A stretch of DNA of 64,000 bases from Ramlibacter pallidus. GTDB taxonomy: Bacteria; Pseudomonadota; Gammaproteobacteria; Burkholderiales; Burkholderiaceae_C. Location: the NCBI RefSeq assembly GCF_015070875.1, contig NZ_JADDIV010000001.1, positions 837,144 to 901,143 of the forward strand, written 5' to 3'. The translations under genes were made by a program, and so were the position numbers. Under the pieces are notes generated by a model, which was not told the DNA's origin, did no database searches, and saw only the letters and a list, made by a program, of their open reading frames with translations. Of this stretch, positions 33,782-43,143 are shown piece by piece. How positions within the stretch are numbered: the first letter of the stretch is position 1; each line of letters opens with the position of its first letter.

Positions 33782-33991
33782 TCAAGCCCGTGGCTGTGCC
33801 GTCCGGCCGCTGCCGCGGCACTGGAGGCAGGACAGGTACAACAGGCCAGGCGCGGGATCGAGCGACGGCTCGTACCGGAACCAGCCGCCGGAGCCCACGC
33901 ATTCCTCGCACGTGGCCTGCGGCTGCACGGTGGCGGGACGCGCGTGGTCCCCGGTCTCGGTCGCGGGAGCGCTCAGGGTGAAGTCGGACAT
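33782..33991 (-). CDS. small double CxxCxGxG zinc-knuckle protein
   Basis: 69-residue protein with two DnaJ-type CxxCxGxG repeats (CEECVGSGG and CLQCRGSG) 28 residues apart, enough to bind one zinc ion. The N-terminal half is low-complexity. AGAAGG lies 4-5 nt before the ATG. Such proteins can act as redox or zinc-dependent chaperone-like factors, but nothing more specific can be read. It precedes the 114-residue unknown gene by 28 nt on the same strand. Confidence 0.65.
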   Translation of the reverse strand: MSDFTLSAPATETGDHARPATVQPQATCEECVGSGGWFRYEPSLDPAPGLLYLSCLQCRGSGRTAQPRA

Positions 33992-34092
33992 GGTGCCTTC
34001 TGCGAAGTGTTGGCGCAGAAGGTACTGCGGCGGCGCGCGGCCGCTGTCGGCACCGGCGGGGGACCGGCGTAGGAGGCGGACGATACCTGCGG

Positions 34093-34500
34093 TTACGGCT
34101 CGAGGCGCCGTGTTGCAAGCACGTGGAGCTGCGCCAGGCGCTTCTTCATCCGCAGCACTTCGTCGTCCTTGCTCAGCAGCGTGCAGCGGTGCGCCACCGC
34201 GAGGTCGATGAACTTCTGGTCGTCGGGGTCGCCGCAGGTCACCGGCGCCTTGGCGGGGGTGTCGACGAGGGCCGCGTGCCGGTCGAAGTCCGCCAGCACG
34301 GCCGCGCTGCCGCCCCGGTGGAACATCACGCGCGGTGCCAGCTTCGGGTAGTCGAGGACCCGCGCCAGCTCCTCGCGCATGGCCGCGGTGGCGAGCCAGC
34401 CCAGCGTGCCGGCCCGCAAGCCTTCGGACAGCGGCCGGGCCTGCGGGTCCGAGAAGACCAGCAGGTCCAGCACGATGTTGGTGTCAAGAACCAGCTGCAT
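34093..34500 (-). CDS. PIN-domain protein (VapC-like putative toxin)
   Basis: 135-residue PIN-fold nuclease. Four acidic metal-binding positions are visible: D6 in LVLDTNIVLDL, the E of MREELARVL, and the pair in CGDPDDQKFIDLAVAH. It belongs to the PIN group often annotated as putative toxin component of a toxin-antitoxin pair, but no small antitoxin gene is beside it. The start overlaps the rlmL 3' end by 17 nt, so it is coupled to a housekeeping gene. It may therefore be an RNA-processing enzyme rather than a plasmid-type toxin. Confidence 0.85.
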   Translation of the reverse strand: MQLVLDTNIVLDLLVFSDPQARPLSEGLRAGTLGWLATAAMREELARVLDYPKLAPRVMFHRGGSAAVLADFDRHAALVDTPAKAPVTCGDPDDQKFIDLAVAHRCTLLSKDDEVLRMKKRLAQLHVLATRRLEP

Positions 34501-35704
34501 CGCGCGTCCGCGCCGAACCGGCGACCATGTCGAACCGGAACAGGCGGCATTCGATCGGGCCGTTCCACATCGGGATTCGGCGGGATTCCTTCAGGCGCAT
34601 GCGCCCCGGAAGCTTGGCGTCGGGCGACAGCACCCAGGCCGTCCAGCCGGCATAGTTGCGCTTCCAGTGCGACGCGAGCTGCGCGAAGAAATCGCCGGCC
34701 TGCTCCATCTGCGCCTGCTCGCGGCCGCCGCGGCCCGGCCGCGCGATGCCGCCGGCCTCGATGCGTTCACCGTAGGGCGGGTTGAGCAGCATGACCCCGC
34801 CGCCCTCCACCGGCGGCATGCGCTGCAGGGCATCGCCGCCGCGCAGCTGCAGCGCGTGCGCCACGCCCGCGCGTTCGGCATTGCGCTGCGCGAAGTCGAC
34901 CATCCGGAAGGCCACGTCGCTGCCGAACACCGGGGCGGTCGGCGCGCGCCGCCCCGCGTTCGCTTCGGCCTTGAAGGCCGCCCAGTCGGCCGCCACGTGC
35001 GGGCGCAGCCGCTCGAAGCCGAAGCGCCGCAGCAGCCCCGGCGGGATGTTGCACGCCACCTGCGCCGCCTCGATAGCGATCGTGCCGCTGCCGCAGCACG
35101 GGTCGTACAGGGGCACGGTGGCATCCCAGCCGCTGGCGGCGATCATGGCGGCGGCCAGCGTCTCCTTCAACGGCGCCTCGCCCTTGTCCTCGCGCCAGCC
35201 GCGCTTGAACAGGGGCTCGCCAGAGGTGTCCACGTACAGCGTGGCTGCGTCCGCGCCCAGGTGGACGAACACCCGCACCGCCGGCCGCTGCGTGTCCACG
35301 TCGGGACGCACGCCGCCGCGCTCGCGAAACCGGTCGGCCACCGCATCCTTGATGCGCAAGGCGGCGAAGTTCAGGCTCTTGAGGGGACTCTGGTGCGCCG
35401 TCAGTTCGATCTTGAAGCTCTCGCGCGGCGTGAACCAGTCTTCCCAGGGCACCGCATGGGCCGCGGCGTAAAGGTCGTCCTCGCCGCGGTAGGGCCCGTG
35501 CGCCACCTGCACCAGCACCCGCTGCGCCAGCCGGCTGTGCAGGTTCAGGCGCAGCACCGCGTCCCAGCCGGCGCGCAGGCGCACGCCGCCGCGCAGGGTC
35601 TCGGGTGCCGTGCCGGTGACGCGCTGCACCTCGTCGGCGAGCCAGGATTCGACGCCGGCGGCGCACGGAAGGAACAGCGGGAGCGGGGACATAGGGCGAA
35701 GCAT
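34484..35704 (-). CDS. rlmL: 23S rRNA (guanine) methyltransferase, THUMP domain
   Basis: 406-residue THUMP-methyltransferase. The N-terminal ferredoxin-like/THUMP part binds RNA; the SAM-binding loop is DPCCGSGTIAIEAAQ, and the catalytic motif is LLNPPYGER. It corresponds to the N-terminal half of the fused E. coli RlmKL, without the RlmK part. Start placed at MLRPMSPLPL, 11 nt after the DUF2236 gene stop; an ATG four codons on is also possible. Confidence 0.87.
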   Translation of the reverse strand: MLRPMSPLPLFLPCAAGVESWLADEVQRVTGTAPETLRGGVRLRAGWDAVLRLNLHSRLAQRVLVQVAHGPYRGEDDLYAAAHAVPWEDWFTPRESFKIELTAHQSPLKSLNFAALRIKDAVADRFRERGGVRPDVDTQRPAVRVFVHLGADAATLYVDTSGEPLFKRGWREDKGEAPLKETLAAAMIAASGWDATVPLYDPCCGSGTIAIEAAQVACNIPPGLLRRFGFERLRPHVAADWAAFKAEANAGRRAPTAPVFGSDVAFRMVDFAQRNAERAGVAHALQLRGGDALQRMPPVEGGGVMLLNPPYGERIEAGGIARPGRGGREQAQMEQAGDFFAQLASHWKRNYAGWTAWVLSPDAKLPGRMRLKESRRIPMWNGPIECRLFRFDMVAGSARTRDAAGS

Positions 35705-35714
35705 AAGGGGAGGC

Positions 35715-36512
35715 TCAGATCGGCCGGCGTCCGGCCGCGAGCCGGCGGCGCATGTCGCGCAGCACGAGGGCGGCAGGCAGGTGCCGCAACCACCGCGGCA
35801 GGCTCCAGTAGAAGCGCGGCCCAAACCGCAGGAAGCGCTCCCAGCGGCGCTGGTCGCGTGCGGTCCAGGGCAGGCCGAAGGCCGAGCGCAGCGCCGGCGG
35901 CAGCAGGGCGCGGGTGAAGAAGCGCTGCAGCGGCATCAGGCCCCGCAGCCACCAGGGAACGGCGCCGCCATCCAGCAGCGCATCGACGAACCGCTGCACG
36001 GTGGGTTCGACCTGCAGCCGCGCCAGCGTGCGCTCCCAATAGACCTCGAACGCGGCCCGGTCCGCCGGCCACAGCGACGCCGGCATCTGCAGCGTCGTGC
36101 CATAGATCGCCGCGTGCCGGTACATGGCTTCGGCTTCCTCGGCCGGCAGGGGGCCATGGAAGATCTCCGCCAGCGTGGCTCCGCCGCGGTAGAGCGTGGC
36201 GGCGACCCACAGCTGCAGTTCGGGGTCGAAGGCGTCGTAGCGATCGGAGCGCACCGGGCCGTGCGCCCGGTTGACGCCCTGCGCGACGGCGCGCCGCTCG
36301 GCCTCGGTGCCGAGCGTCAGCGCATAGATGTACGTCATGGTGGCGCGCAGGCGGTCGAGCGGGCGCGTGAGCGTCGCGCTGTGTTCCGCGACGCCGAGTC
36401 CCACGGCGGGGTGCGCCAGCTGCATCAGCACGGCTGCGCCGGCGCCGAGGAAGATGAAGGATTCGCGGGGAATGTCGCCGAGGGGCCCCGGCGCGGGCGC
36501 GAGGCGACCCAC
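35715..36512 (-). CDS. DUF2236 (MpaB/latex-clearing-protein-like) oxygenase family protein
   Basis: 265-residue protein of the DUF2236/MpaB family. The conserved N-terminal block MQLAHPAVGLGVAEHS and the VNRAHGPVR segment hold histidines that bind heme or iron in characterised family members. The C-terminus is Arg-rich. It begins only 4 nt after the rpoN stop, so it is probably read from the lptA-lptB-rpoN transcript. Substrate unknown. Confidence 0.8.
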   Translation of the reverse strand: MGRLAPAPGPLGDIPRESFIFLGAGAAVLMQLAHPAVGLGVAEHSATLTRPLDRLRATMTYIYALTLGTEAERRAVAQGVNRAHGPVRSDRYDAFDPELQLWVAATLYRGGATLAEIFHGPLPAEEAEAMYRHAAIYGTTLQMPASLWPADRAAFEVYWERTLARLQVEPTVQRFVDALLDGGAVPWWLRGLMPLQRFFTRALLPPALRSAFGLPWTARDQRRWERFLRFGPRFYWSLPRWLRHLPAALVLRDMRRRLAAGRRPI

Positions 36513-36516
36513 GCGC

Positions 36517-38073
36517 TCAGAGGGCCTTGCGCAGGTTGGCCGGCGCGATGCGCAGCGCCTCGCGGTACTTGGCCACGGTGCGGCGCGCGCATTCGATGCC
36601 CTGCTCCTTGAGCATCTCGGAGATCTGGCTGTCCGACAGCGGCTTCTTCGTGTCCTCGGCGGCGACGAACTGCTTGATCAGCGCGCGGACCGCGGTGCTG
36701 GAGGCGTTGCCGCCGGTTTCGGTGCCCAGCGCGGAGCCGAAGAAGTACTTCAGCTCGAAGGTGCCGAAGGGCGTCGACATGTACTTCGCCGTCGTCACCC
36801 GGGAGATGGTGGATTCGTGCAGGCCGAGTTCGTCGGCGATCTCGCGCAGCACCAGCGGCCGCATCGCCAGTTCACCGTGGATGAAGAAGTTGCGCTGCCG
36901 CTCCACGATGGCGCCCGAGACGCGCAGGATGGTGTCGAAGCGCTGCTGGATGTTCTTGATGAACCAGCGGGCCTCCTGCAGCCGCTGCTGCAGCGCCTGG
37001 TGCCCTTCGCCGCGGTGCGCCTTGAGGGCACCCGCATAGACGTCGTGCACGCGCAGCCGCGGCATCACGTCGGGATTGAGCTGCACGCGGAAGTTGGCGC
37101 GGGGGCCGCGCCCGACCTGCGTGACGATCACGTCGGGGATCACGATGTTGCGCTCGACGTCGACGAAGCGCCGGCCCGGCTTCGGCTCCAGCCGCGTGAT
37201 CATGGCGATGGCGTTCTTCACCTGCTGCTCGCCGTCGCCGCACAGCTGCACCAGCCGCTTCACGTCGCGCTTGGCCAGCAGGTCGATCGGCTGCTGGCAC
37301 ACCCGGATGGCGATGGGGCAGACCTCGTCGCCGGGGTCGTCCTGCTGCATCGACCGCAGCTGCAGCATCAGGCATTCGGTGAGGTTGCGCGCGCCGACGC
37401 CCGGCGGGTCCAGGCTTTGCAGCAGGCGCAGGGCCACGGTGAAACGGTGGACCAGTTCTTCCTGCTGCTCGAGGTCGTCCGGCGCCAGGCCGGCGGCGAG
37501 CGATTCCAGCGTGTCTTCCAGGTAGCCGTCGTCGTTGAGCGACTCGACCAGGTAGCGCAGCGCGGCGCGGTCCTCCTCGGACAGCCGCAGGGCGAGCGCC
37601 TGGCGGTGCAGCCACGATTGCAGCGATTCGTTGCCGCGCGCGAGGTCCGTCGCGTCGACCTCGTCGTCCTCGCCGAGCGTATTGCGGCGGGCCGCCGGCG
37701 CCTCGCCGCCCCATTCGCCGTCGTCGGGGACGGTCTCGGTCGTGCCGTCGCCTTCCCAGCTGGTTTCGCCTTCCTCCGAGTACTCCGCCGCGGGCTCGGC
37801 TTCGGCTGCGGCCGCCGCGGACGAATCGGGCACCGACACGGGCGCCTCGTACGATCCCTCGCCCTCCTCTCCGAGCCGCGGCTCCGGGGGGGCCGTGCCG
37901 ATCTCCTCGTGCACGTCGTCCACCTGCATCTCGAGGAAGGGGTTGTCGTCCAGCATCTGCTGGATCTCCTGCCCCAGTTCCAGCGTCGAGAGCTGGAGGA
38001 GCCGGATGGACTGCTGCAGCTGGGGCGTGAGCGCCAGGTGCTGCGAGACGCGGAGCGAAAGTCCCTGCTTCAT
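36517..38073 (-). CDS. rpoN: RNA polymerase sigma-54 factor
   Basis: 518-residue sigma-54. Region I starts MKQGLSLRVSQHLALTPQLQQSIRLL, followed by an acidic region II (about residues 55-130), the core-binding domain, the HTH DNA-binding region, and the RpoN box ARRTVAKYRE at 496-505. It directs transcription of genes controlled by enhancer-binding ATPases (nitrogen, flagella and others). It follows lptB by 19 nt. The usual downstream neighbours hpf and ptsN are absent; a DUF2236 gene is there instead. Confidence 0.96.
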   Translation of the reverse strand: MKQGLSLRVSQHLALTPQLQQSIRLLQLSTLELGQEIQQMLDDNPFLEMQVDDVHEEIGTAPPEPRLGEEGEGSYEAPVSVPDSSAAAAAEAEPAAEYSEEGETSWEGDGTTETVPDDGEWGGEAPAARRNTLGEDDEVDATDLARGNESLQSWLHRQALALRLSEEDRAALRYLVESLNDDGYLEDTLESLAAGLAPDDLEQQEELVHRFTVALRLLQSLDPPGVGARNLTECLMLQLRSMQQDDPGDEVCPIAIRVCQQPIDLLAKRDVKRLVQLCGDGEQQVKNAIAMITRLEPKPGRRFVDVERNIVIPDVIVTQVGRGPRANFRVQLNPDVMPRLRVHDVYAGALKAHRGEGHQALQQRLQEARWFIKNIQQRFDTILRVSGAIVERQRNFFIHGELAMRPLVLREIADELGLHESTISRVTTAKYMSTPFGTFELKYFFGSALGTETGGNASSTAVRALIKQFVAAEDTKKPLSDSQISEMLKEQGIECARRTVAKYREALRIAPANLRKAL

Positions 38074-38092
38074 ACTGACAGCAGCCTGTTCA

Positions 38093-38877
<785 letters not shown>

Positions 38878-38878
<1 letters not shown>

Positions 38879-39507
38879 CAGCGGACCTCCTGGCGGATCG
38901 TGGTGGAGGGCCGCAGCCGGGCGGGCGGCGCCGACGCCGCAGCCGCCGGCGGCGTGGCCGTCGCCGCCGAGTTGCGGGGCGCCAGCGTGGCGCGGACCCG
39001 GCCGCCGGGGTTGGCCGGTGTGGCCGCGGAGCCCCCGCCGTCGACCGCGAACTGGTCGTTGGTGTTGTCGTAGGTGATGACCGAGCCGCTGGTCTCGTCG
39101 GCGATCGTCGTCCCGCGCAGGCGGCGCATCTCCGCACGGCCGATGAACTTCACCTTGTCGGCGCGGCCGTCGTATTCAATCGTCTCGCCTTCGCCCTCGA
39201 TGTACTCGTCGACGCCGTCGCGCTTCTGGCGGAAGAAGGCCAGCTTGCCCGGCTCGGCCGTGACGGTGCCGGACTGGTAGCCCTCCGGGTCCTGCTTGAC
39301 CGTCATCTTCGCCCCGCGGATGACGATCGTCCCCTTGGTCACGACCACCCGGCCGGTGAAGACGCTGGTCTGCTGCACGTCGTCGTAGCGCAGAGCGTCC
39401 GCCTCCACGTTCATGGGCTTGGCGCGGTCGGCTTTCTCGGCGATCGCCGGGGCGGCGGCGAGGACGACGGCCGCGGCGACGGCCAGGGAGGCGAAGTTGT
39501 TTTTCAT
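38878..39507 (-). CDS. lptA: lipopolysaccharide transport periplasmic protein
   Basis: 209-residue periplasmic protein forming the LPS bridge. A signal peptide ([23 protein letters not shown]) precedes the OstA beta-jellyroll ([29 protein letters not shown]). The C-terminal 45 residues are Ala/Pro-rich and Arg-containing, an addition beyond the usual domain. No lptC is found upstream; the neighbour there is dsbA across a terminator. Confidence 0.92.
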
Positions 39508-39547
39508 AAAGGCACGAATCTTGCTCGGATTGTAGCGGGCCGCAACG

Positions 39548-39571
39548 AAAAAGCCCGCGCGGGCGGGCTTT
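39548..39571 (-). terminator. rho-independent terminator after dsbA
   Basis: AAAGCCCG/CGGGCTTT forms an 8-bp stem with a 6-nt loop and is followed on the minus strand by TTTTTCGTT. It lies about 40 nt past the dsbA stop and separates the argS-SPOR-dsbA transcript from lptA-lptB-rpoN. Confidence 0.8.
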
Positions 39572-39612
39572 CGGAGGGGCATTGCACGGCGGGCGTGCGG
39601 CGGGCGCGCGAC

Positions 39613-40263
39613 TTATTTCGCCTTGCGCGCCTCGGCGATCAGGTGGTCGGCGACCACCAGCGCGCGGTCCATGTTGCCCGTCATCGTGCCGTCGGTGTAC
39701 CAGCGGCCCGCGATGCCGAGCGCCGGCACGCCGTCCACCTCGTACTGGTTCTGCAGCTGCTTGGCGCGCTGCGCCTTCGAGGCCACGCCGAAGGAGTTGT
39801 ACAGCTCCTGGAACTTGGCCTTGTCCAGCCCGTTCTTCTCGGCGAAGGCGAGGATGCCATCTTCGCGGTTCGTCGGCTGCTTGTCGTTGTGGATCGCGTG
39901 GAACACCTTGGGGTGGATGTCGTCGACGCGGCCCATGGCCTCGAGCACGTAGTACAGGCGCTGCTGCGGCAGGAAATCGTCGCGGAAGGCCACGGGCACG
40001 CGGCGCAGCACGACGTCCGGCGGCAGCTTCTTGCTCCAGGCGACCAGCTTGGGCTCGAAAGCGTTGCAGTGCGGGCAGCTGTACCAGAAGAACTCCACCA
40101 CCTCGATCTTGCCGCCCGCGGCATCCACCGGCGCCGCCTTGGCCAGCGCCCGGAAGTCCTTGCCTTCCTGCAGCCGCTGCTGGGCGAAGGCCCCCACCGG
40201 CAAGCCCAGGGCCGCGGTCCCCAGCACACCCGCCGCGGCGGTCGAAAATTCGCGTCGATCCAT
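39613..40263 (-). CDS. dsbA: thiol:disulfide interchange protein DsbA
   Basis: 216-residue periplasmic thioredoxin-fold oxidase. The active site is CPHC (C63-C66) in FFWYSCPHCNAF, with the cis-Pro loop in DGVPALGIAG. The signal region MDRREFSTAAAGVLGTAALG has a twin-arginine look (RREF followed by a moderately hydrophobic stretch), so it may leave the cell through Tat or Sec. It introduces disulfides into secreted proteins. Downstream of argS and a SPOR-domain gene. Confidence 0.94.
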   Translation of the reverse strand: MDRREFSTAAAGVLGTAALGLPVGAFAQQRLQEGKDFRALAKAAPVDAAGGKIEVVEFFWYSCPHCNAFEPKLVAWSKKLPPDVVLRRVPVAFRDDFLPQQRLYYVLEAMGRVDDIHPKVFHAIHNDKQPTNREDGILAFAEKNGLDKAKFQELYNSFGVASKAQRAKQLQNQYEVDGVPALGIAGRWYTDGTMTGNMDRALVVADHLIAEARKAK

Positions 40264-40335
40264 CTGACTGTTTCTCCTTGAAGAGGCTCAGAGCGGCCGC
40301 GGCGGCGGATGGTTCCTCCGCCGGGCGGTGCCGCG

Positions 40336-40965
40336 CTACCGCTGGACGCGCACCAGGGCGGTTTCGAAACCGCCGGCGTCGAGCTTGTCCTTGTGGCGGT
40401 CGGCTTCGTCCTTGTTGGTGAAGGGACCCACGCGCACGCGGTAGACCTGCCGGCCGGCCTGTTCGCGCTCGGTCACCCGGGCCTCGATGCCCATCAGGGA
40501 CAGCTTGGCCCGCTGCGCCTCGGCGTCGTCCGCCGTGCGGAAGGCACCGGCCTGCACGAAATAGAGGAAGGGGTCGCCGCCGGCGCTGCCACGGGCCGCG
40601 GCCAGGTCGCCCAGCGGGTCGGCCGGTGCGGGCCGCCCGGTCACGGCGGGGGCTTCCGGCGGCTTTTCGGCGCCGGCGGCCGGCGGCGCCTTGGCGGTGG
40701 CGTTCGGGTTGGGCGGCGGCGCGACGCCCGGGGCGGGCGGCAGCGGCTTGGCCGGGTTCTTGCCGTACAGGGGCGCGTTCGGGTCCCAGTTCTGGTTCTT
40801 GCGGGATTCGGCGGCGTCCTGCTCCGCCGAGCGGCTCGGGCCCTTCTGCAGGAAGGGGACCGGCACCTTGGTCACGTAGACGGCAACCGCCAGGGCGGCG
40901 GCCAGCCCCAGCACGATGCCGATGATGATGCCGACGATGACGTTGCCGTGTTGCTTGTGTTTCAT
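40336..40965 (-). CDS. SPOR-domain membrane protein
   Basis: 209-residue bitopic protein. A single N-terminal helix (about residues 9-31, VIVGIIIGIVLGLAAALAVA) is followed by a Pro/Ala-rich linker and a C-terminal SPOR domain (about residues 133-209, FLYFVQAGAFRTADDAEAQR to the end). SPOR domains bind denuded peptidoglycan at the division site, as in FtsN. Its start is 2 nt after the argS stop, so the two are coupled. Confidence 0.9.
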   Translation of the reverse strand: MKHKQHGNVIVGIIIGIVLGLAAALAVAVYVTKVPVPFLQKGPSRSAEQDAAESRKNQNWDPNAPLYGKNPAKPLPPAPGVAPPPNPNATAKAPPAAGAEKPPEAPAVTGRPAPADPLGDLAAARGSAGGDPFLYFVQAGAFRTADDAEAQRAKLSLMGIEARVTEREQAGRQVYRVRVGPFTNKDEADRHKDKLDAGGFETALVRVQR

Positions 40966-40967
40966 GC

Positions 40968-42641
40968 TCACATCTTCTGCGGGGCGCCCACGCCCAGCAC
41001 AGCCAGCCCATTGTGCAATACCTGCGCGCAGGCGGCCACCAGCGCCAGGCGCGCGGCCTTCAGCTTCTCGTCGTCCACCAGGATGCGCTCGCTGTCGTAG
41101 TAGCTGTGGTACGCCGCGGCCAGCTCGCGCAGGTAGAACGTGACGTCGTGCGGGGCGAAGTCGTTCGCGGCCGCCGACAGCACCTCGGGGTAGCGCGCCA
41201 GCTGCAGCATCAGGTTCTGCGCCGCGGCGCTCTCGAGCACCGAGAGGTCGGCGCCGACCAGCGACGCGCGGTCGCCGCCCCAGGCCGCCAGCACGGAGCA
41301 GATGCGGGCGTGCGCATACTGCACGTAGTACACCGGGTTGTCGTTGTTCTGCGCCACCGCCAGGTCGACGTCGAACGTGTATTCCGTGTCGGGCTTGCGC
41401 GACAGCAGGAAGAAGCGCACCGCGTCCTTGCTGGTCCACTCGATCAGGTCGCGCAGCGTCACGTAGCTGCCGGCGCGCTTGGAGATCTTCACCTCCTGGC
41501 CGCCGCGCACCACGCGCACCATGGTGTGCAGGACGTAGTCCGGATAGCCCTCGGGGATGCCGACGCCGGCGGCCTGCAAGCCGGCGCGCACCCGCGCGAT
41601 CGTGCCGTGGTGGTCCGTCCCCTGGATGTTCACGACCTTGGTGAAGCCGCGTTCCCACTTGCTGATGTGGTACGCGACGTCCGGCACGAAGTAGGTGTAG
41701 CCGCCGTCCGTCTTGCGCATCACGCGGTCCTTGTCGTCGCCGTAGTCGGTGGACTTCAGCCACAGCGCGCCGTCCTGCTCGTAGGTCTTGCCCGCGTCCT
41801 TCAGGCGCTGCACGGTCGCCTCGACCTTGCCGCTGGTGTACAGGCTGGACTCGAGGTAGTAGTTGTCGAACCGCACGGCGAAAGCGCGCAGGTCCAGGTC
41901 CTGCTCGTGCCGCAGGTAGGCGACGGCGAACTGGCGGATGCCGTCGAGGTCCTCGACGTCGCCGCTGGCGGTGAAGGCACGGTCGTCGGCCGCCACCGTC
42001 TTCTTCGCCACGAAGTCGTCGGCGATGTCCTGGATGTAGTCGCCGTTGTACGCCGCCTCGGGCCAGCCCGCGTCGCCCGGCTTCACGCCCTTGGCCCGCA
42101 GCTGGGTGGAGCGCGCGAGCGTCTCGATCTGCACGCCGGCGTCGTTGTAGTAGAACTCGCGCCAGACGTTCCAGCCCTGCGTGGCGTACAGGTTGCACAA
42201 GGCGTCGCCCAGCGCGGCCTGGCGGCCGTGGCCGACGTGCAGCGGCCCGGTGGGGTTGGCGGAGACGAACTCGACGAGGATGCGGCGGCCATGCGCCGGT
42301 TGCTGCCCGAAGCCCTCGCCGGCGGCGAGCACCTCGCGCACGACCTCCTGCTTGGCGGCGGGCTTCAGGCGGATGTTCAGGAAGCCGGGTCCCGCGATCT
42401 CGATGGCGTCGACCCAGCGCTGGAAGGCCGCGGAGGCGAGGAGGCTCTCGCGCAGGCCTTCGGCCACCTGGCGCGGATTGCGCTTGAGGGGCTTGGCCAG
42501 CTGCATGGCGGCCGTGCAGGCGAGGTCGCCGTGCGCGGCGACCTTGGGCAGCTCGAAAGCGGCCTTGTCGCCGGCACCGGGCGACAGCTGTTCCAGCCCG
42601 GCTGCGAGCGCAGCGAGCAGTTCTTGTTTCGCTTGGAGCAT
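40968..42641 (-). CDS. argS: arginyl-tRNA synthetase
   Basis: 557-residue class Ia synthetase. It has the N-terminal Add-1 domain, the HIGH-type signature [21 protein letters not shown], an ArgRS insert, a KMSKS-like loop ([12 protein letters not shown]), and the C-terminal DALR anticodon-binding domain. It charges tRNA-Arg. First gene of the argS-SPOR-dsbA unit. Confidence 0.96.
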   Translation of the reverse strand: MLQAKQELLAALAAGLEQLSPGAGDKAAFELPKVAAHGDLACTAAMQLAKPLKRNPRQVAEGLRESLLASAAFQRWVDAIEIAGPGFLNIRLKPAAKQEVVREVLAAGEGFGQQPAHGRRILVEFVSANPTGPLHVGHGRQAALGDALCNLYATQGWNVWREFYYNDAGVQIETLARSTQLRAKGVKPGDAGWPEAAYNGDYIQDIADDFVAKKTVAADDRAFTASGDVEDLDGIRQFAVAYLRHEQDLDLRAFAVRFDNYYLESSLYTSGKVEATVQRLKDAGKTYEQDGALWLKSTDYGDDKDRVMRKTDGGYTYFVPDVAYHISKWERGFTKVVNIQGTDHHGTIARVRAGLQAAGVGIPEGYPDYVLHTMVRVVRGGQEVKISKRAGSYVTLRDLIEWTSKDAVRFFLLSRKPDTEYTFDVDLAVAQNNDNPVYYVQYAHARICSVLAAWGGDRASLVGADLSVLESAAAQNLMLQLARYPEVLSAAANDFAPHDVTFYLRELAAAYHSYYDSERILVDDEKLKAARLALVAACAQVLHNGLAVLGVGAPQKM

Positions 42642-42684
42642 CCCCCGATTTTACGAGGGGGACCGTGCCGGCCCTTCGCGGGCC

Positions 42685-43143
42685 TCAGCCGCGCCCGCCG
42701 AAGCCCCGCGCCAGGAAGGCGGCCGCCAGCGGGATGAAGGGGATGATGTGCGCCTGCACCATCACCAGCTTGCGCACCGCCCGCACCTCCTCGGCCGGCG
42801 GCAGCGTGCCGTTGGCGCGCAGCGCGCGCTTCCAGCGCGCGAAGCGGATCGTCGGCTTGATCGACAGGAGCGCGACCAGCACGAACAGCGCGAACTTCGT
42901 GTGCAGCAGCCAGTTGCTCCAGTACCAGTCCTCGCCCTTCACGCCCAGGTAGATGCGCAGCACGCCCGTGGCCAGCACCGCCAGCGCGGCGATGCCATAG
43001 ATGCGGTCGACCATCGCCAGCCGCTCGACGATCTCGGGCCGCATCCATTCCGGCCGGCACAGCGCGGCCTCGCTCGTGAGGAAGACCACCAGCGTGAGGA
43101 TGGCCAGGATGTGGGCGTACTGCAGCAGGGATTCGAGGATCAT
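42685..43143 (-). CDS. DUF2214 family membrane protein
   Basis: 152-residue integral membrane protein with about four hydrophobic segments (LLQYAHILAILTLVVFLTSE at the N-terminus, IYGIAALAVLATGVLRIYLG, FALFVLVALLSIKPTIRFARW and IIPFIPLAAAFLARGFG). The fit to DUF2214 is by overall pattern. The start overlaps the stop of the LysR gene ahead (ATGA), implying joint expression. Function unknown. Confidence 0.75.
   Translation of the reverse strand: MILESLLQYAHILAILTLVVFLTSEAALCRPEWMRPEIVERLAMVDRIYGIAALAVLATGVLRIYLGVKGEDWYWSNWLLHTKFALFVLVALLSIKPTIRFARWKRALRANGTLPPAEEVRAVRKLVMVQAHIIPFIPLAAAFLARGFGGRG

Noticed and set aside
34093..34500. Toxin-antitoxin locus
   Set aside because: No antitoxin-like gene is adjacent on either side, so only the PIN protein is reported.
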